Positions 8,923 through 17,255 of a DNA stretch of 64,000 nucleotides are shown here, piece after piece (positions within the stretch are counted from its first letter, which is position 1; each line of letters begins with the position of its first letter). The stretch comes from Clostridia bacterium. Its GTDB lineage: Bacteria; Bacillota; Clostridia; Oscillospirales; CAG-272. The DNA lies in the NCBI GenBank assembly GCA_017483305.1, contig JAFULC010000020.1:1-64000 (forward strand). Reading direction: 5' to 3'. A program made the translations under genes and the position numbers. The notes under the pieces are model-generated. The model was given only the letters and a program-made list of their open reading frames with translations. It did no database searches and was not told the DNA's origin.

Positions 8923-10917
8923 ATGAAATCCCAAATTTTAAAAGTGTTAGCTTTTATTTTGTGTCTTGCGACTCTTGCTTCGCTCGTTGCTTGTAACGGC
9001 GGACAGGGAAATGAGACCGATGAGACAACAGAAAACGTCGCCAATACCGATGAAACAACGGTTGGCGATGAGACTACCGAGGAGGAGAGCGAGACCGAGT
9101 TTACTCCTCCCGAGCTGACGGTTGAGGAGGCTGACGGCGTGGCTACCGTTACCACGACGAACGGTTTTTCCTACAAGGCGAGCGGCTACGACTCGATCAA
9201 CGGAGCCTCTTTTGTGTTCCGCACGAAGCTTGAGATCAGCTTTGCAGAGGACACCTTTACCGAGAAGTTCAACCGTATGACTATGCAGTACAGGGCAAAC
9301 GGTCCCGTTCGCATTTATGTGACCTATGCAAACCACATCGGTGAGGACGTTGTTGCAGACTTCTTCGTTGAAGAGGGAGAGGGCAGCTTCTCGGGTCTGA
9401 TCCTTGATTATCTTACCAAGAAATCGGCTACCAATATCACCAAGATCGCAGTTGAGCCCTGCAAGGAAAAGAAGGTTTCCTTTACTCTTTACGGTCTTGA
9501 GACCGAGAAGATCGATTACTACATCGGAAGCTACGGCAGCACCAAATTCTATATCAGCAATGAGCGCTTTAAGCTTGGGGTTGATATGGGCTGGGGTGGC
9601 GCGATCTGCCATGTTGAGGATCTTCAGAGCAATATTGAGGGACTTGGCAACCTTGTGAATAAGCACGACGAGGGAAGACTTGTTCAGCAGTCCTACTACG
9701 GAACGCCCGCGATCCCCGGTGTTTACGAGCCCGGCGAGAGCTTTGACTCGAAATGGGTATATAACCCCGTTCAGGGCGGCGACCAATATGGAAACGACAG
9801 CCGTATCATCGATATCGTTGTTACAGACACAAGCCTTTATATCAAGGCACAGCCTCAGGACTGGTCGCTCAACGGCGCTATAACTCCCAGCTATATGGAG
9901 AATCATTACATACTTCACGAGGATTACATCGAGGTCAAGAACCGCTTCGTTGATTTCTCGGGATGGACTCATCCCATTACTAATCAGGAGATCCCTGCGT
10001 TCTATACGGTCAGCTATCTTGATACGTTCGTTTGGTATGACGGCATTGACCCTTGGACAGGCGGCGAGCTTTCCTCGAGAGATGATCTCAATTTCTGGGG
10101 TGATCCTCAGTATGCCGCAGACTGCCGCTTCTTGATGAGAGAGTCCAATACCGAATCCTGGTGCGCTTGGGTTAATGAAGACGTTAATTATGGAATGGGT
10201 GTTTACGTTCCCAATGCCGATGCATATAGCGCGGGCAGATACGAGTACAACGGATCCAAGGATGCCGATGACGACGGCTGCGGATACGTAGCGCCTCTCA
10301 AGAAGCTGAGGCTCGTGTCTTACGAGGCACTTGAGTATAGCTATCTTATCGCTACGGGAAGCCTTGAGGATATCCGCGCGATCTTTAAAGAGAACAAGGA
10401 TTTCACAGCTAACGAGGGCTTGAGCAGAAATAGCGTCTCTATGCGTTTGCCCGACGGAGACCTTGATCTTCAGCATATGGATTTCAGTAATGAAGAATAT
10501 TGCGGTATACTCACGGGCGTAAATGATGCAACGTTTGAATATGATGCAACTCATCAAGCGCTCAAATGTACAACTCTTGGCGAAGACCCCTATGCAGCAA
10601 TCGAGTTCGGTACCGCACAAACGGTCTACAATGCCGAGGACTACGGTACTATCGAGGTAGTTTATATGATCCCGACTACAAATTCGACTACGTCTTATCA
10701 TATGGAGCTCTTCCTTTCGGCAGGTTCTATCGGAGGTGCGACGGCAGGCAAGAGCGTTATCAAGCCGCTTGTCGCGGACGGTGAATACCATACTCTGACG
10801 ATAGACGTATCCAATCTGTCGTTCTGGTCGGGTAAGATCAATCAGATAAGACTCGACTATTTCAGCGGTGCCGCAGTAGACGACGTGATCTACGTCAAGT
10901 CGATAGAGTTGAAGTGA
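8923..10917 (+). CDS. Secreted lipoprotein of unknown family, copy 2
   Basis: Protein of 664 residues, paralog of 6568-8598 with the same signal peptide, linker, three regions and core motifs. The 12-residue length difference is wholly explained by two fewer GDETTA hexapeptides in the linker. Divergence is greatest in region B surface segments and in region C, while the N-terminal 200 residues are almost unchanged. That pattern fits selection for different ligands or partial gene conversion. It is followed by a small gene whose ATG lies 3 bp past the stop. Confidence 0.85.
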   Translation: MKSQILKVLAFILCLATLASLVACNGGQGNETDETTENVANTDETTVGDETTEEESETEFTPPELTVEEADGVATVTTTNGFSYKASGYDSINGASFVFRTKLEISFAEDTFTEKFNRMTMQYRANGPVRIYVTYANHIGEDVVADFFVEEGEGSFSGLILDYLTKKSATNITKIAVEPCKEKKVSFTLYGLETEKIDYYIGSYGSTKFYISNERFKLGVDMGWGGAICHVEDLQSNIEGLGNLVNKHDEGRLVQQSYYGTPAIPGVYEPGESFDSKWVYNPVQGGDQYGNDSRIIDIVVTDTSLYIKAQPQDWSLNGAITPSYMENHYILHEDYIEVKNRFVDFSGWTHPITNQEIPAFYTVSYLDTFVWYDGIDPWTGGELSSRDDLNFWGDPQYAADCRFLMRESNTESWCAWVNEDVNYGMGVYVPNADAYSAGRYEYNGSKDADDDGCGYVAPLKKLRLVSYEALEYSYLIATGSLEDIRAIFKENKDFTANEGLSRNSVSMRLPDGDLDLQHMDFSNEEYCGILTGVNDATFEYDATHQALKCTTLGEDPYAAIEFGTAQTVYNAEDYGTIEVVYMIPTTNSTTSYHMELFLSAGSIGGATAGKSVIKPLVADGEYHTLTIDVSNLSFWSGKINQIRLDYFSGAAVDDVIYVKSIELK

Positions 10918-10919
10918 TC

Positions 10920-11168
10920 ATGGCGGTAAGGCAGTTTTGGACCGTTACGGTCGGAGAAGAAAGCAGCACTGTCGAGTACAAATGCTCGCCGCTGACGGGC
11001 AGGACCGAGCTTATTATTGACGGCTCCTCGTTCGTTGTGAAGGGTAAGCCCTTCGGAATAGGTCTTGTGCGCCGTGAGCCGATAATGGTTTGCGGAGTGC
11101 AGGGCATACTTGACGTTGGTAAGGGCGGTCACGCGAAGCTGATCGTTCGTGACGGCAAGGTGGAATGA
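10920..11168 (+). CDS. Small cytoplasmic protein following lipoprotein copy 2
   Basis: Protein of 82 residues, beta-rich, without signal peptide. The segment W.VTVGEESSTVEYKC, GRTELIIDGS, resembles the start of FAIM1-like beta-sandwich domains (W...dg...veye...G...i.vdG), but the match is weak and by eye. The ATG at 10920 overlaps an in-frame GTG at 10914 that lies across the stop of the lipoprotein gene. No separate ribosome site is obvious, so translation is probably coupled to the upstream gene. The equivalent gene after copy 1 is destroyed (8601-8660), so it is not needed in two copies. Confidence 0.55.
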   Translation: MAVRQFWTVTVGEESSTVEYKCSPLTGRTELIIDGSSFVVKGKPFGIGLVRREPIMVCGVQGILDVGKGGHAKLIVRDGKVE

Positions 11169-11178
11169 GAATAAACAA

Positions 11179-11206
11179 AAAGGTCGGTTCGATTGAACCG
11201 ACCTTT
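11179..11206 (+). terminator. Intrinsic terminator after copy 2 operon
   Basis: AAAGGTCGGTTC, GATT loop, GAACCGACCTTT. Confidence 0.8.
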
Positions 11207-11317
11207 CAGCGTGTCGAGAAAGTCTCGACACGCTGGGAGAGTTCGAAAAAGGCAGGTATATTTTTCGTTCTTACATTCGTCGGCGTACGAGGGTACGCCA
11301 GAGTGTAAGAACGGAAA

Positions 11318-11476
11318 AAGCAAGCAAGCACAAGGATTTCTCGATGAAATTCTTGTGCTTATCTTTTTTCTAAACTTTTTCTTTTTATACTGCCTTCCTA
11401 TCTCTGATTTTTTCTGCTTGCGGTAGAACGGCTTTTTCGACAGTCTCAAAAGGTCGGTTCGATTGAACCGACCTTT
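11318..11476 (-). repeat. Intergenic repeat element, inverted copy
   Basis: The reverse complement of this stretch follows 8671-8825 almost throughout: hairpin, CGAAAAAGC[CT]GTTCT, AAAAAATCAGAGATAG, GATAAGCACAAG and the second hairpin. Both copies begin just after a gene in that gene's own orientation. Confidence 0.75.
11449..11476 (-). terminator. Terminator of the PII-like gene
   Basis: Third copy of the AAAGGTCGGTTC hairpin, immediately downstream of the minus-strand stop at 11481. Confidence 0.8.
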
Positions 11477-11480
11477 TTCT

Positions 11481-12158
11481 TTATTTTTCAAGCAGTCTGA
11501 AGCCTGCGGTCTCGGTGACGGGGAGGGAGAATACGAGGGGATGAGTTCCAAGCTCGTTCGTATACGAGGCGATAGCTCTCATAATGTCAGGCTTGGTCTC
11601 CTTTTTGGCTACGATGTAGATGATCTCCTTTTCGTCGGAGAGGGTCACTCCGAAGAATTTGTCGGATTCCGATACGGTGCCCTTTGCCTTCATTATCGTT
11701 CCGCCCGCGGCTCCCGCCTCCTTGGCGAGCTGCATGATCGCGCCGCTATTTCCTTTTATACAGATGGTTACTATAAGCTCCATTTCGATTTTCCTTTCGG
11801 TGTTTAGGTTGATTTCGTCCTTCGCTTCGCCCTGCTCTGAAAGGACGTGATCGAGCGCTTTCTTCGAGGCTATGCTCGTCAAGGGGATCGCGAGCGCGAT
11901 TCCTCGGTCGGGCAGGTCTATTTTCATTTCGTAGGTAAGCGCGCTCTTGAGCTCGTACATCTTGCTCGTGCTTACAAGCGCTTGCATCAGAAGCTTTTCG
12001 GAGTGCTCGAGTCCGAGCAGATCAAGTGTCTCCGAGGTGGTCGAGCCGCGACACAGAGAGCTGTGCACGGGGCGGACGTTCTTGCGAAGGAAAAAGTCTA
12101 CGAATTCCTTTTCGTCCGAGCGTTTTATTATCGTGAGAAACAAATATATGTTTTGCAT
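11481..12158 (-). CDS. Tandem PII-like regulatory protein
   Basis: Protein of 225 residues made of two GlnB/PII-like ferredoxin-fold domains (about 1-105 and 120-225). The second contains the typical MELIVTICIKGNSG start and a GAAGGTIMKAKGTV segment in place of the T-loop. Canonical uridylation Tyr is not evident. It starts 3 bp after the stop of the upstream DUF1538 gene, with the ribosome site GGGAGG inside that gene's last codons, so the two are translationally coupled. PII proteins next to transporters usually bind and gate them in response to nucleotides or 2-oxoglutarate; that role is inferred. Confidence 0.85.
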   Translation of the reverse strand: MQNIYLFLTIIKRSDEKEFVDFFLRKNVRPVHSSLCRGSTTSETLDLLGLEHSEKLLMQALVSTSKMYELKSALTYEMKIDLPDRGIALAIPLTSIASKKALDHVLSEQGEAKDEINLNTERKIEMELIVTICIKGNSGAIMQLAKEAGAAGGTIMKAKGTVSESDKFFGVTLSDEKEIIYIVAKKETKPDIMRAIASYTNELGTHPLVFSLPVTETAGFRLLEK

Positions 12159-12160
12159 TG

Positions 12161-13807
12161 TCAGTTACCTCCCTTGGAGTGAGTAGGGACGCTTGAGGAG
12201 GGCTCCTCCTCGGAAAAGTCTATTATCAGGAAGTCGTCGTCATCGGATGCTTCCTTTTTGCTGTTTTCAAAGCTGTAGATCTCGTCGATGATAGTGGTGT
12301 CAAGCACCTCGTCCTCGACGGATGCACTGTTGCGAAGCTTGAGCTTATATATCAGACCGACTACCTGGATGGTGATGGGGGGCATCATCGCAACGAGCGC
12401 GATAACGCCGAACGCGTCGGTCATTATTGATTCTGTGCTGCCGCCTGCCGCCTCGCAGACACCGATCGACATTGGCAATAAGAAGGTTGCTGCCATAACG
12501 CCCGATGCGACTCCGCCCGCGTCAAACGCGATCGAGGTAAAGAGGCTTGGGCAATGGAAGGAGAGCACTACTGCGGCTATATAGCCGATGAGAAGGAAGG
12601 GAAGGATCGGGATGCCCGTTAGCGCGCGAAGCATTGCAATACCGCCTGCCGCCGCAACGCCGAGAGCCATAGCCATAGGCAGAACCTTGGGAGGAATAGT
12701 GCCAGAGGTCGCCTCCTCCACCTGCTTATTAAGCACTCCGACCGCGGGCTCTGCATAGGTCATACAGAAGCCGATTATCATACCGATCGGCACGATGATC
12801 CAGGAATACGAGAGGCTTGCGAAGGTTGCGCCGAGGTAGCTTCCTACGGGCATAAAGCCGACGTTTACGCCGACGAGAAAGAGCACCATGCCTACAAAGG
12901 TATATCCCGCGCCAATGAATATCTGCGCCATTTCCTTTTTTTGAACTTTTACTGTGAGAAGCTGGTAAATAAGGAAGAATATTAATATGGGAAGAAGTCC
13001 CATGAGCACGTCCTTGACGATTCCCGGAATAGCCGAGATGAAGGACCAGCCCATTTGCTGTGAATTGAGAAACTCGGGGAGTGGATGGGGCTTATAGGCG
13101 ATGTTGTCGAAGCCGCCGACAAGTCCCATAACCAAGATTGAGATGATAGGACCGATCGAGCAGACCGCCATAAGACCGAAGCTTGAATCCTCGTCACCGT
13201 TCTGAGAGGTGATAGCGGCGATACCCGATCCGATCGACATTACGAAGGGGACCGACATAGCTCCCGTGGTAACTCCGCCTGCGTCGTACGCGATCGCGAG
13301 GAAGGTCGGGTTTGTAAGGTATGCTACTACTGACAAAATAAGTATCGTGCCGTAGCCGCCTGCGAGTATGTATTTGAATTTGACCTTGAAAATTATTCGC
13401 ATTACCGCGATCACCAAGAATACGCCGAGACCTGCGGCTACCGCGAGGATGAAGGCGAATTTTCGGTCTCCTGTGTAGCCTGCGAGGACGTGGAGGTCGG
13501 GCTCGGAGATCGTGATGAGCACGCCGACGATCAAGGAGATGATCGCGATTATCGGAATCTTGCGGGAGCGGGTGAGGTTTGTACCTACGTGAGCGCCTAT
13601 ACGCTCCATCGAGAGCTCTGCTCCGAGTGAGAACAGTCCAAGTCCGACTACAAGCAGGCAGGTGCCTACCACGAACGCGATGAAAATGTCGTTCGGGAGA
13701 GGGCATATTGTAAAGGAGAACAAAAGAATGATCAGTGCGATCGGCATTACCGATTGCAAGGCTTCTTTTATCTTTTCTATGATAGTTTCTAACCGTTTGG
13801 ATCTCAT
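12161..13807 (-). CDS. DUF1538 family membrane protein, two-domain
   Basis: Polytopic membrane protein of 548 residues with two homologous halves (about 15-245 and 270-490), each a DUF1538 domain of roughly six hydrophobic segments. Repeated signatures are ISEPDLHVLAG / YAEPAVGVLN and YDAGGVTTGAMSVPF / FDAGGVASGVMAATF. The cytoplasmic tail is acidic. The family is believed to be a transporter, but its substrate is unknown. Members are recurrently encoded beside PII-like proteins, as here. The ribosome site is weak (AAGG about 8 nt upstream), and no good minus-strand promoter could be assigned in the AT-rich sequence 13808-13900. Confidence 0.85.
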   Translation of the reverse strand: MRSKRLETIIEKIKEALQSVMPIALIILLFSFTICPLPNDIFIAFVVGTCLLVVGLGLFSLGAELSMERIGAHVGTNLTRSRKIPIIAIISLIVGVLITISEPDLHVLAGYTGDRKFAFILAVAAGLGVFLVIAVMRIIFKVKFKYILAGGYGTILILSVVAYLTNPTFLAIAYDAGGVTTGAMSVPFVMSIGSGIAAITSQNGDEDSSFGLMAVCSIGPIISILVMGLVGGFDNIAYKPHPLPEFLNSQQMGWSFISAIPGIVKDVLMGLLPILIFFLIYQLLTVKVQKKEMAQIFIGAGYTFVGMVLFLVGVNVGFMPVGSYLGATFASLSYSWIIVPIGMIIGFCMTYAEPAVGVLNKQVEEATSGTIPPKVLPMAMALGVAAAGGIAMLRALTGIPILPFLLIGYIAAVVLSFHCPSLFTSIAFDAGGVASGVMAATFLLPMSIGVCEAAGGSTESIMTDAFGVIALVAMMPPITIQVVGLIYKLKLRNSASVEDEVLDTTIIDEIYSFENSKKEASDDDDFLIIDFSEEEPSSSVPTHSKGGN

Positions 13808-13969
13808 TATTTATACCTTAATTTTATTTATTACATATAATATCATTTTAATTATACATCATTGGGTGAGCTTTTCTATTGACGTTGTGAAAATGGTTGG
13901 TGAACAAATTGTTAATTCGGTCGATTGAGGGCGAGGGACGGTTTTGAAAGGAAAATGTTGAGATTGCTA

Positions 13970-13998
13970 TTGACAAATCAAGGGATTTATGATAAAAT
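13970..13998 (+). promoter_or_regulatory. Promoter of glyQS
   Basis: TTGACA 13970-13975, 17-bp spacer, TAAAAT 13993-13998. Confidence 0.75.
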
Positions 13999-14085
13999 TT
14001 ATAACTGGATTATAATTTGATTAAACGCGCGTGCACGCGTGTTTTCGGAGGCTTGCGCGAGGATTTTTCCTCCAAAAATCTTAAA

Positions 14086-14133
14086 AACTGCTTCGCGCGG
14101 GAATTTATTTATGCCGACAGCGGCGGAATGGAG
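14086..14133 (+). promoter_or_regulatory. Leader motif shared with groEL
   Basis: AACTGCTTCGCGCGGGAATTT, then ATGCCG and GCGGCGGAATGGAG just before the start codon. The same order recurs before groEL at 42267-42345. GCCG/CGGC can form a small hairpin next to the ribosome site. Confidence 0.5.
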
Positions 14134-14139
14134 TGTAAA

Positions 14140-15561
14140 ATGAAGAACACTGAAAAAACAATGGACAAAATCGTGGCTCTTTGCAAGGGCAGAGGCTTTA
14201 TTTTCCCCGGAAGTGAGATCTACGGCGGTCTTGCTAACACCTGGGACTACGGTCCTCTCGGCGTAGAGCTTAAAAATAACGTAAAGAAGGCTTGGTGGAA
14301 GAAGTTTGTTCAGGAGAACAAGTATAACGTCGGACTTGACGCCGCTATCCTTATGAATCCTCAGACCTGGGTGGCTTCGGGTCACCTTGCGGGCTTCTCG
14401 GATCCTCTTATGGACTGCAAGGAGTGCAAGGAACGCTTCAGAGCCGACAAGATCATCGAGGACTGGTGCGCAGAGACCTCCTTTGAGCTTCCCAAGCCCA
14501 TCGACGCGTTTACTCACGCGGAAATGAAGGCTTTTGTTGAGGAGCACAATATTCCTTGTCCCACCTGCGGAAAGCACAACTTTACCGATATCCGTCAGTT
14601 CAATCTTATGTTCAAGACCTTCCAGGGTGTTACCGAGGATGCGAAGAACACTGTTTATCTCCGTCCCGAGACCGCGCAGGGTATATTCACCAACTTTGTA
14701 AACGTACAGAGAACTACCAGAAAGAAGATGCCCTTCGGTATCGCGCAGATCGGTAAGTCCTTCCGTAACGAGATCACTCCCGGTAACTTTATCTTCCGTG
14801 TTCGCGAGTTCGAGCAGATGGAGCTTGAGTTCTTCTGCAAGCCCGGTACAGACCTTGAGTGGTTCGCTTACTGGAGAGAATTCTGCCACAACTGGCTGCT
14901 TTCTATCGGTCTTAAGGAGGAGAATATCCGACTTCGCGATCACGATCCCGAGGAGCTTTGCTTCTACTCCAAGGCAACCACAGACTTCGAGTTTCTTTTC
15001 CCGTTCGGATGGGGTGAGCTCTGGGGAGTTGCCGACAGAACCGACTACGACCTGACTCAGCATCAGAACGAGTCCAAGAAGGATCTTACCTACTTTGATC
15101 CCGAGACCAATGAAAGATATATTCCTTACGTTGTCGAGCCCTCGCTGGGTGTTGAGAGAACTGTGCTTTCGGTTCTTTGCGACGCTTACGATGAGGAGAT
15201 CATCGACGAGGCGAAGAACGATGTCAGAACCGTTCTTCACTTCCATCCCGCAATAGCTCCCGTTAAGGCGGCTATCCTTCCTCTCTCGAAGAAGCTCTCC
15301 GACAAGGCAAGCGAGATCTATTGCGAGCTTTCCAAGTATTTCAACGTTGACTTTGACGAGGCGGGCTCTATCGGTAAGAGATATCGCCGTCAGGATGAGA
15401 TCGGTACTCCTCTTTGCATCACGGTCGACTTCGACACGGTTGGCGACGCTGAAAAGGAAGGCGACGGCTGTGTTACCGTTCGTGACAGAGACACGATGGA
15501 GCAGGTTCGTATTCCGATCTGTGAGCTCAAGAGCTTTATTGAAAAGAAGATCGAATTCTGA
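14140..15561 (+). CDS. glyQS: Glycyl-tRNA synthetase, alpha2 type
   Basis: Class II synthetase of 473 residues that charges tRNA-Gly, of the single-chain dimeric type used by many Gram-positives. The N-terminal hallmark [19 protein letters not shown] is present, with motif 2 around [19 protein letters not shown], motif 3 GVERTVL, and a C-terminal anticodon-binding domain (about 370-473). CKEC and CPTC pairs lie in the insertion domain. The ATG at 14140 is favoured by GGAG at 14130-14133. A short upstream frame (ATG 14111 to TGA 14143) overlaps it as ATGA, so coupling is possible. The in-frame ATG at 14128 is less likely. Confidence 0.95.
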   Translation: MKNTEKTMDKIVALCKGRGFIFPGSEIYGGLANTWDYGPLGVELKNNVKKAWWKKFVQENKYNVGLDAAILMNPQTWVASGHLAGFSDPLMDCKECKERFRADKIIEDWCAETSFELPKPIDAFTHAEMKAFVEEHNIPCPTCGKHNFTDIRQFNLMFKTFQGVTEDAKNTVYLRPETAQGIFTNFVNVQRTTRKKMPFGIAQIGKSFRNEITPGNFIFRVREFEQMELEFFCKPGTDLEWFAYWREFCHNWLLSIGLKEENIRLRDHDPEELCFYSKATTDFEFLFPFGWGELWGVADRTDYDLTQHQNESKKDLTYFDPETNERYIPYVVEPSLGVERTVLSVLCDAYDEEIIDEAKNDVRTVLHFHPAIAPVKAAILPLSKKLSDKASEIYCELSKYFNVDFDEAGSIGKRYRRQDEIGTPLCITVDFDTVGDAEKEGDGCVTVRDRDTMEQVRIPICELKSFIEKKIEF

Positions 15562-15575
15562 TAAATTGCTATTTT

Positions 15576-15605
15576 GACAGAGATATTCTTGGGGGTATCT
15601 CTGTC
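15576..15605 (+). terminator. Hairpin after glyQS
   Basis: GACAGAGATA pairs with TATCTCTGTC (10 bp) around a G-rich loop. The T-tract is poor, so it may only attenuate read-through into the GH28 gene. Confidence 0.5.
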
Positions 15606-15639
15606 GTCTTAAAATCTCGGATGGTTGAGAGGTTTTGTT

Positions 15640-17004
15640 ATGAGTGAAAAGGTTTTTAACGTGCTTGACTATGGCGCGGTGGCAGACGGTGTTACGCTTA
15701 ACTCTGCGGCGGTTCAGGCTGCGGTCGATGCTTGCGCGGAGGCAGGTGGCGGAATTGTAAGCTTTCCTGCGGGAGATTTCGTGCTTTCTACGGTTTTTCT
15801 CAAGAGCAACGTGACTGTTCGCATAGAGAAGGGAGCGAGAATTCTCGGATCGCTTGATTTTTACGATTACGCGCCTCAGGAGGCGATAGATTATCCTGCT
15901 TATCAGGATCAGTCGCACACGTATTTTGACTGCTCGATGTTTGTAGGTCGCGATTGCGATAACATTGCCATCTGCGGCGAGGGTGATATCGACATGAGAA
16001 GCGTCTGGGATGAGGACAACGTGCGCGATATCGTGCATCGCGGTCCGAAGTGCATTGCGCTCAAAAACTGCAACAACGTTGAGATAAGCGGCATCGGTAT
16101 CTTTCACGTCACCGATCTTGCGGTTTATTTTGCGGGCTGTGAGCACGTGGATATACACGGTCTTCGCATGATCGTTTACATCGACGGAATTTCGCCCGAC
16201 AACTGCAAGGACGTTAAGATCTACGATTGCGATATAGAGACGGGTGATGACGGAATCGTTTTCAAGTCCTCTTATACGCTTAACAAAATAGACGTTTGCC
16301 GCGATATCAAGGTCTGGAATTGCCGCATCCGCAGCAGATGCAACGCGGTTAAATTCGGCACAGAGACCAACGGCGGCTTTTACGACATTGATATAAGAGA
16401 TCTCGACATTCGCGACGTCAGGATCACTGCGCTCTGCGTTGAGAGCGTTGACGGTGCTATAATCGACGGTCTTACCTTTGAAAATATCCGCATCAGAAAC
16501 GCGGGTACGGCGTTCTTTGTTCACGTCGGACAGAGAATGAGAGGTCCCGAGGGCAGAGAGGTCGGATATATCCGCAACGTGCGCTTTGAGAACATCGTTG
16601 CAGAGGGCCCTTACGTGCCGCACACCATCATTCCGTGGAATTACATTCATTACGTGAATAACGACTACATACAGTATCCCTGGGACATCAACTCGCAGCA
16701 CAAAAACGGTGTTCAGTACACCTCGAATGCCTGCGGTCTTGCCGACCGTCCGCTTGAAAATATTACTTTTAAGAATATTAAGCTTACGGTTGAGGGCGGT
16801 ATTACCGAATGGAATGACGTCGTGCCCGACGTTATTCCTCCTTATCCCGAGGTCTACGTTTACGGAAAGGTTTTGCCCGCAAAGGCGATCTTTTTCCGTC
16901 ACGTGAATGGCTTGACACTCGAAAACTTCGTTGTTGAGACCTATCATCCCGATGCGCGCGAGGATTTCGTGTTTGAAAACGTCAATGATCTTCATATTGT
17001 CTGA
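15640..17004 (+). CDS. GH28 polygalacturonase-like enzyme, cytoplasmic
   Basis: Protein of 454 residues, right-handed beta-helix of the GH28/pectate-lyase-like type. The N-terminal FNVLDYGAVADG motif and the catalytic acidic set IDGISPDN (D182, D187) and TGDDGI (D203, D204) are present, as is the substrate-binding Lys of VKFGTE (K238). The usual GHG-type His before that Lys is replaced by CNAV. There is no signal peptide, so it probably acts on imported oligogalacturonides or another uronide. The ATG at 15640 is preceded by GAGAGG; an in-frame TTG at 15625 is not favoured. It lies 78 bp after glyQS on the same strand and may be read through from it. Confidence 0.85.
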   Translation: MSEKVFNVLDYGAVADGVTLNSAAVQAAVDACAEAGGGIVSFPAGDFVLSTVFLKSNVTVRIEKGARILGSLDFYDYAPQEAIDYPAYQDQSHTYFDCSMFVGRDCDNIAICGEGDIDMRSVWDEDNVRDIVHRGPKCIALKNCNNVEISGIGIFHVTDLAVYFAGCEHVDIHGLRMIVYIDGISPDNCKDVKIYDCDIETGDDGIVFKSSYTLNKIDVCRDIKVWNCRIRSRCNAVKFGTETNGGFYDIDIRDLDIRDVRITALCVESVDGAIIDGLTFENIRIRNAGTAFFVHVGQRMRGPEGREVGYIRNVRFENIVAEGPYVPHTIIPWNYIHYVNNDYIQYPWDINSQHKNGVQYTSNACGLADRPLENITFKNIKLTVEGGITEWNDVVPDVIPPYPEVYVYGKVLPAKAIFFRHVNGLTLENFVVETYHPDAREDFVFENVNDLHIV

Positions 17005-17037
17005 CGAAAAAATTTTTGAAAAATTTGAAAAAAGGTA

Positions 17038-17066
17038 TTGACAAGCAGTTGAAACTGTGGTATAAT
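17038..17066 (+). promoter_or_regulatory. Consensus promoter of rplJL
   Basis: TTGACA 17038-17043, 17-bp spacer, TATAAT 17061-17066: a perfect sigma-A match, as expected for ribosomal genes. Confidence 0.9.
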
Positions 17067-17073
17067 GCCAAAG

Positions 17074-17223
17074 TGAGCTGAAAAAGCTCTTATCCAAAGA
17101 CAGCAGGTTCCCGTAAAAGCGCAAGCCACCCTGCCGAGGAGTGAAAACGATATATTTCGCCGCAAGGCTATAATTACGCTTTCTTCTCGGTATGCAGTTT
17201 GCAATCGGGAAGAAAGTTTTTTT
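17074..17223 (+). ncRNA. Ribosomal protein L10 leader with attenuator
   Basis: The leader contains TATCCAAAGACAGCAGG (17091-17107) and CCTGCCGAGG (17130-17139), the conserved halves of the L10-leader RNA that binds L10(L12)4. It ends in an intrinsic terminator with stem 17179-17189 / 17206-17216 and seven T residues. Excess L10 should favour termination before rplJ. Confidence 0.85.
17179..17223 (+). terminator. Attenuator terminator in the L10 leader
   Basis: CTTTCTTCTCG pairs with CGGGAAGAAAG, followed by TTTTTTT, 32 nt before the rplJ start. Confidence 0.8.
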
Positions 17224-17255
17224 AATCATTTAATCACTACGGGAGGTTAAAAACA

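Larger units (their letters stand above)
8826..11175 (+). repeat. Tandem duplication, unit 2
   Basis: Second copy of the lipoprotein unit (promoter, lipoprotein, intact small gene). Similarity to unit 1 runs from upstream of the -35 box to the GGAATGAGAAT at the end of the small gene. Confidence 0.85.
11169..11480. other. Intergenic region rich in inverted repeats
   Basis: 312 bp without a gene. It contains two GGTCGGTTC terminators (11179-11206, 11449-11476), a palindrome at 11207-11233 (CAGCGTGTCGAGA and its complement), a longer imperfect one at 11268-11315, and the inverted copy of the 8667-8825 element. Confidence 0.7.
13808..14139. other. Divergent promoter region and glyQS leader
   Basis: 332 bp between the divergent DUF1538 and glyQS genes. 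13808-13900 is AT-rich. A sigma-A promoter for glyQS is at 13970-13998, followed by a leader of about 135 nt with a palindrome near 14025-14040 and GGAGG/CCTCC pairing. No T-box sequence (TGGNACCGCG) is visible. Confidence 0.6.

Noticed and set aside
6592..10791. Two long minus-strand frames over the lipoprotein genes
   Set aside because: They mirror the duplicated plus-strand genes and carry no independent motifs; the duplication makes them look conserved.
8667..11476. GGTTCGATTGAACC segments resembling tRNA T-loops
   Set aside because: They are the tips of perfect terminator hairpins and have no acceptor, D or anticodon arms.
13999..14139. T-box riboswitch before glyQS
   Set aside because: The leader is only about 135 nt and lacks the T-box sequence and a specifier loop.
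13999..17229. Open frame of 1076 codons on the minus strand
   Set aside because: It lies across glyQS and the GH28 gene on the other strand. Its translation is Val/Leu/Arg-rich without family motifs and it has no ribosome site; it results from codon bias.
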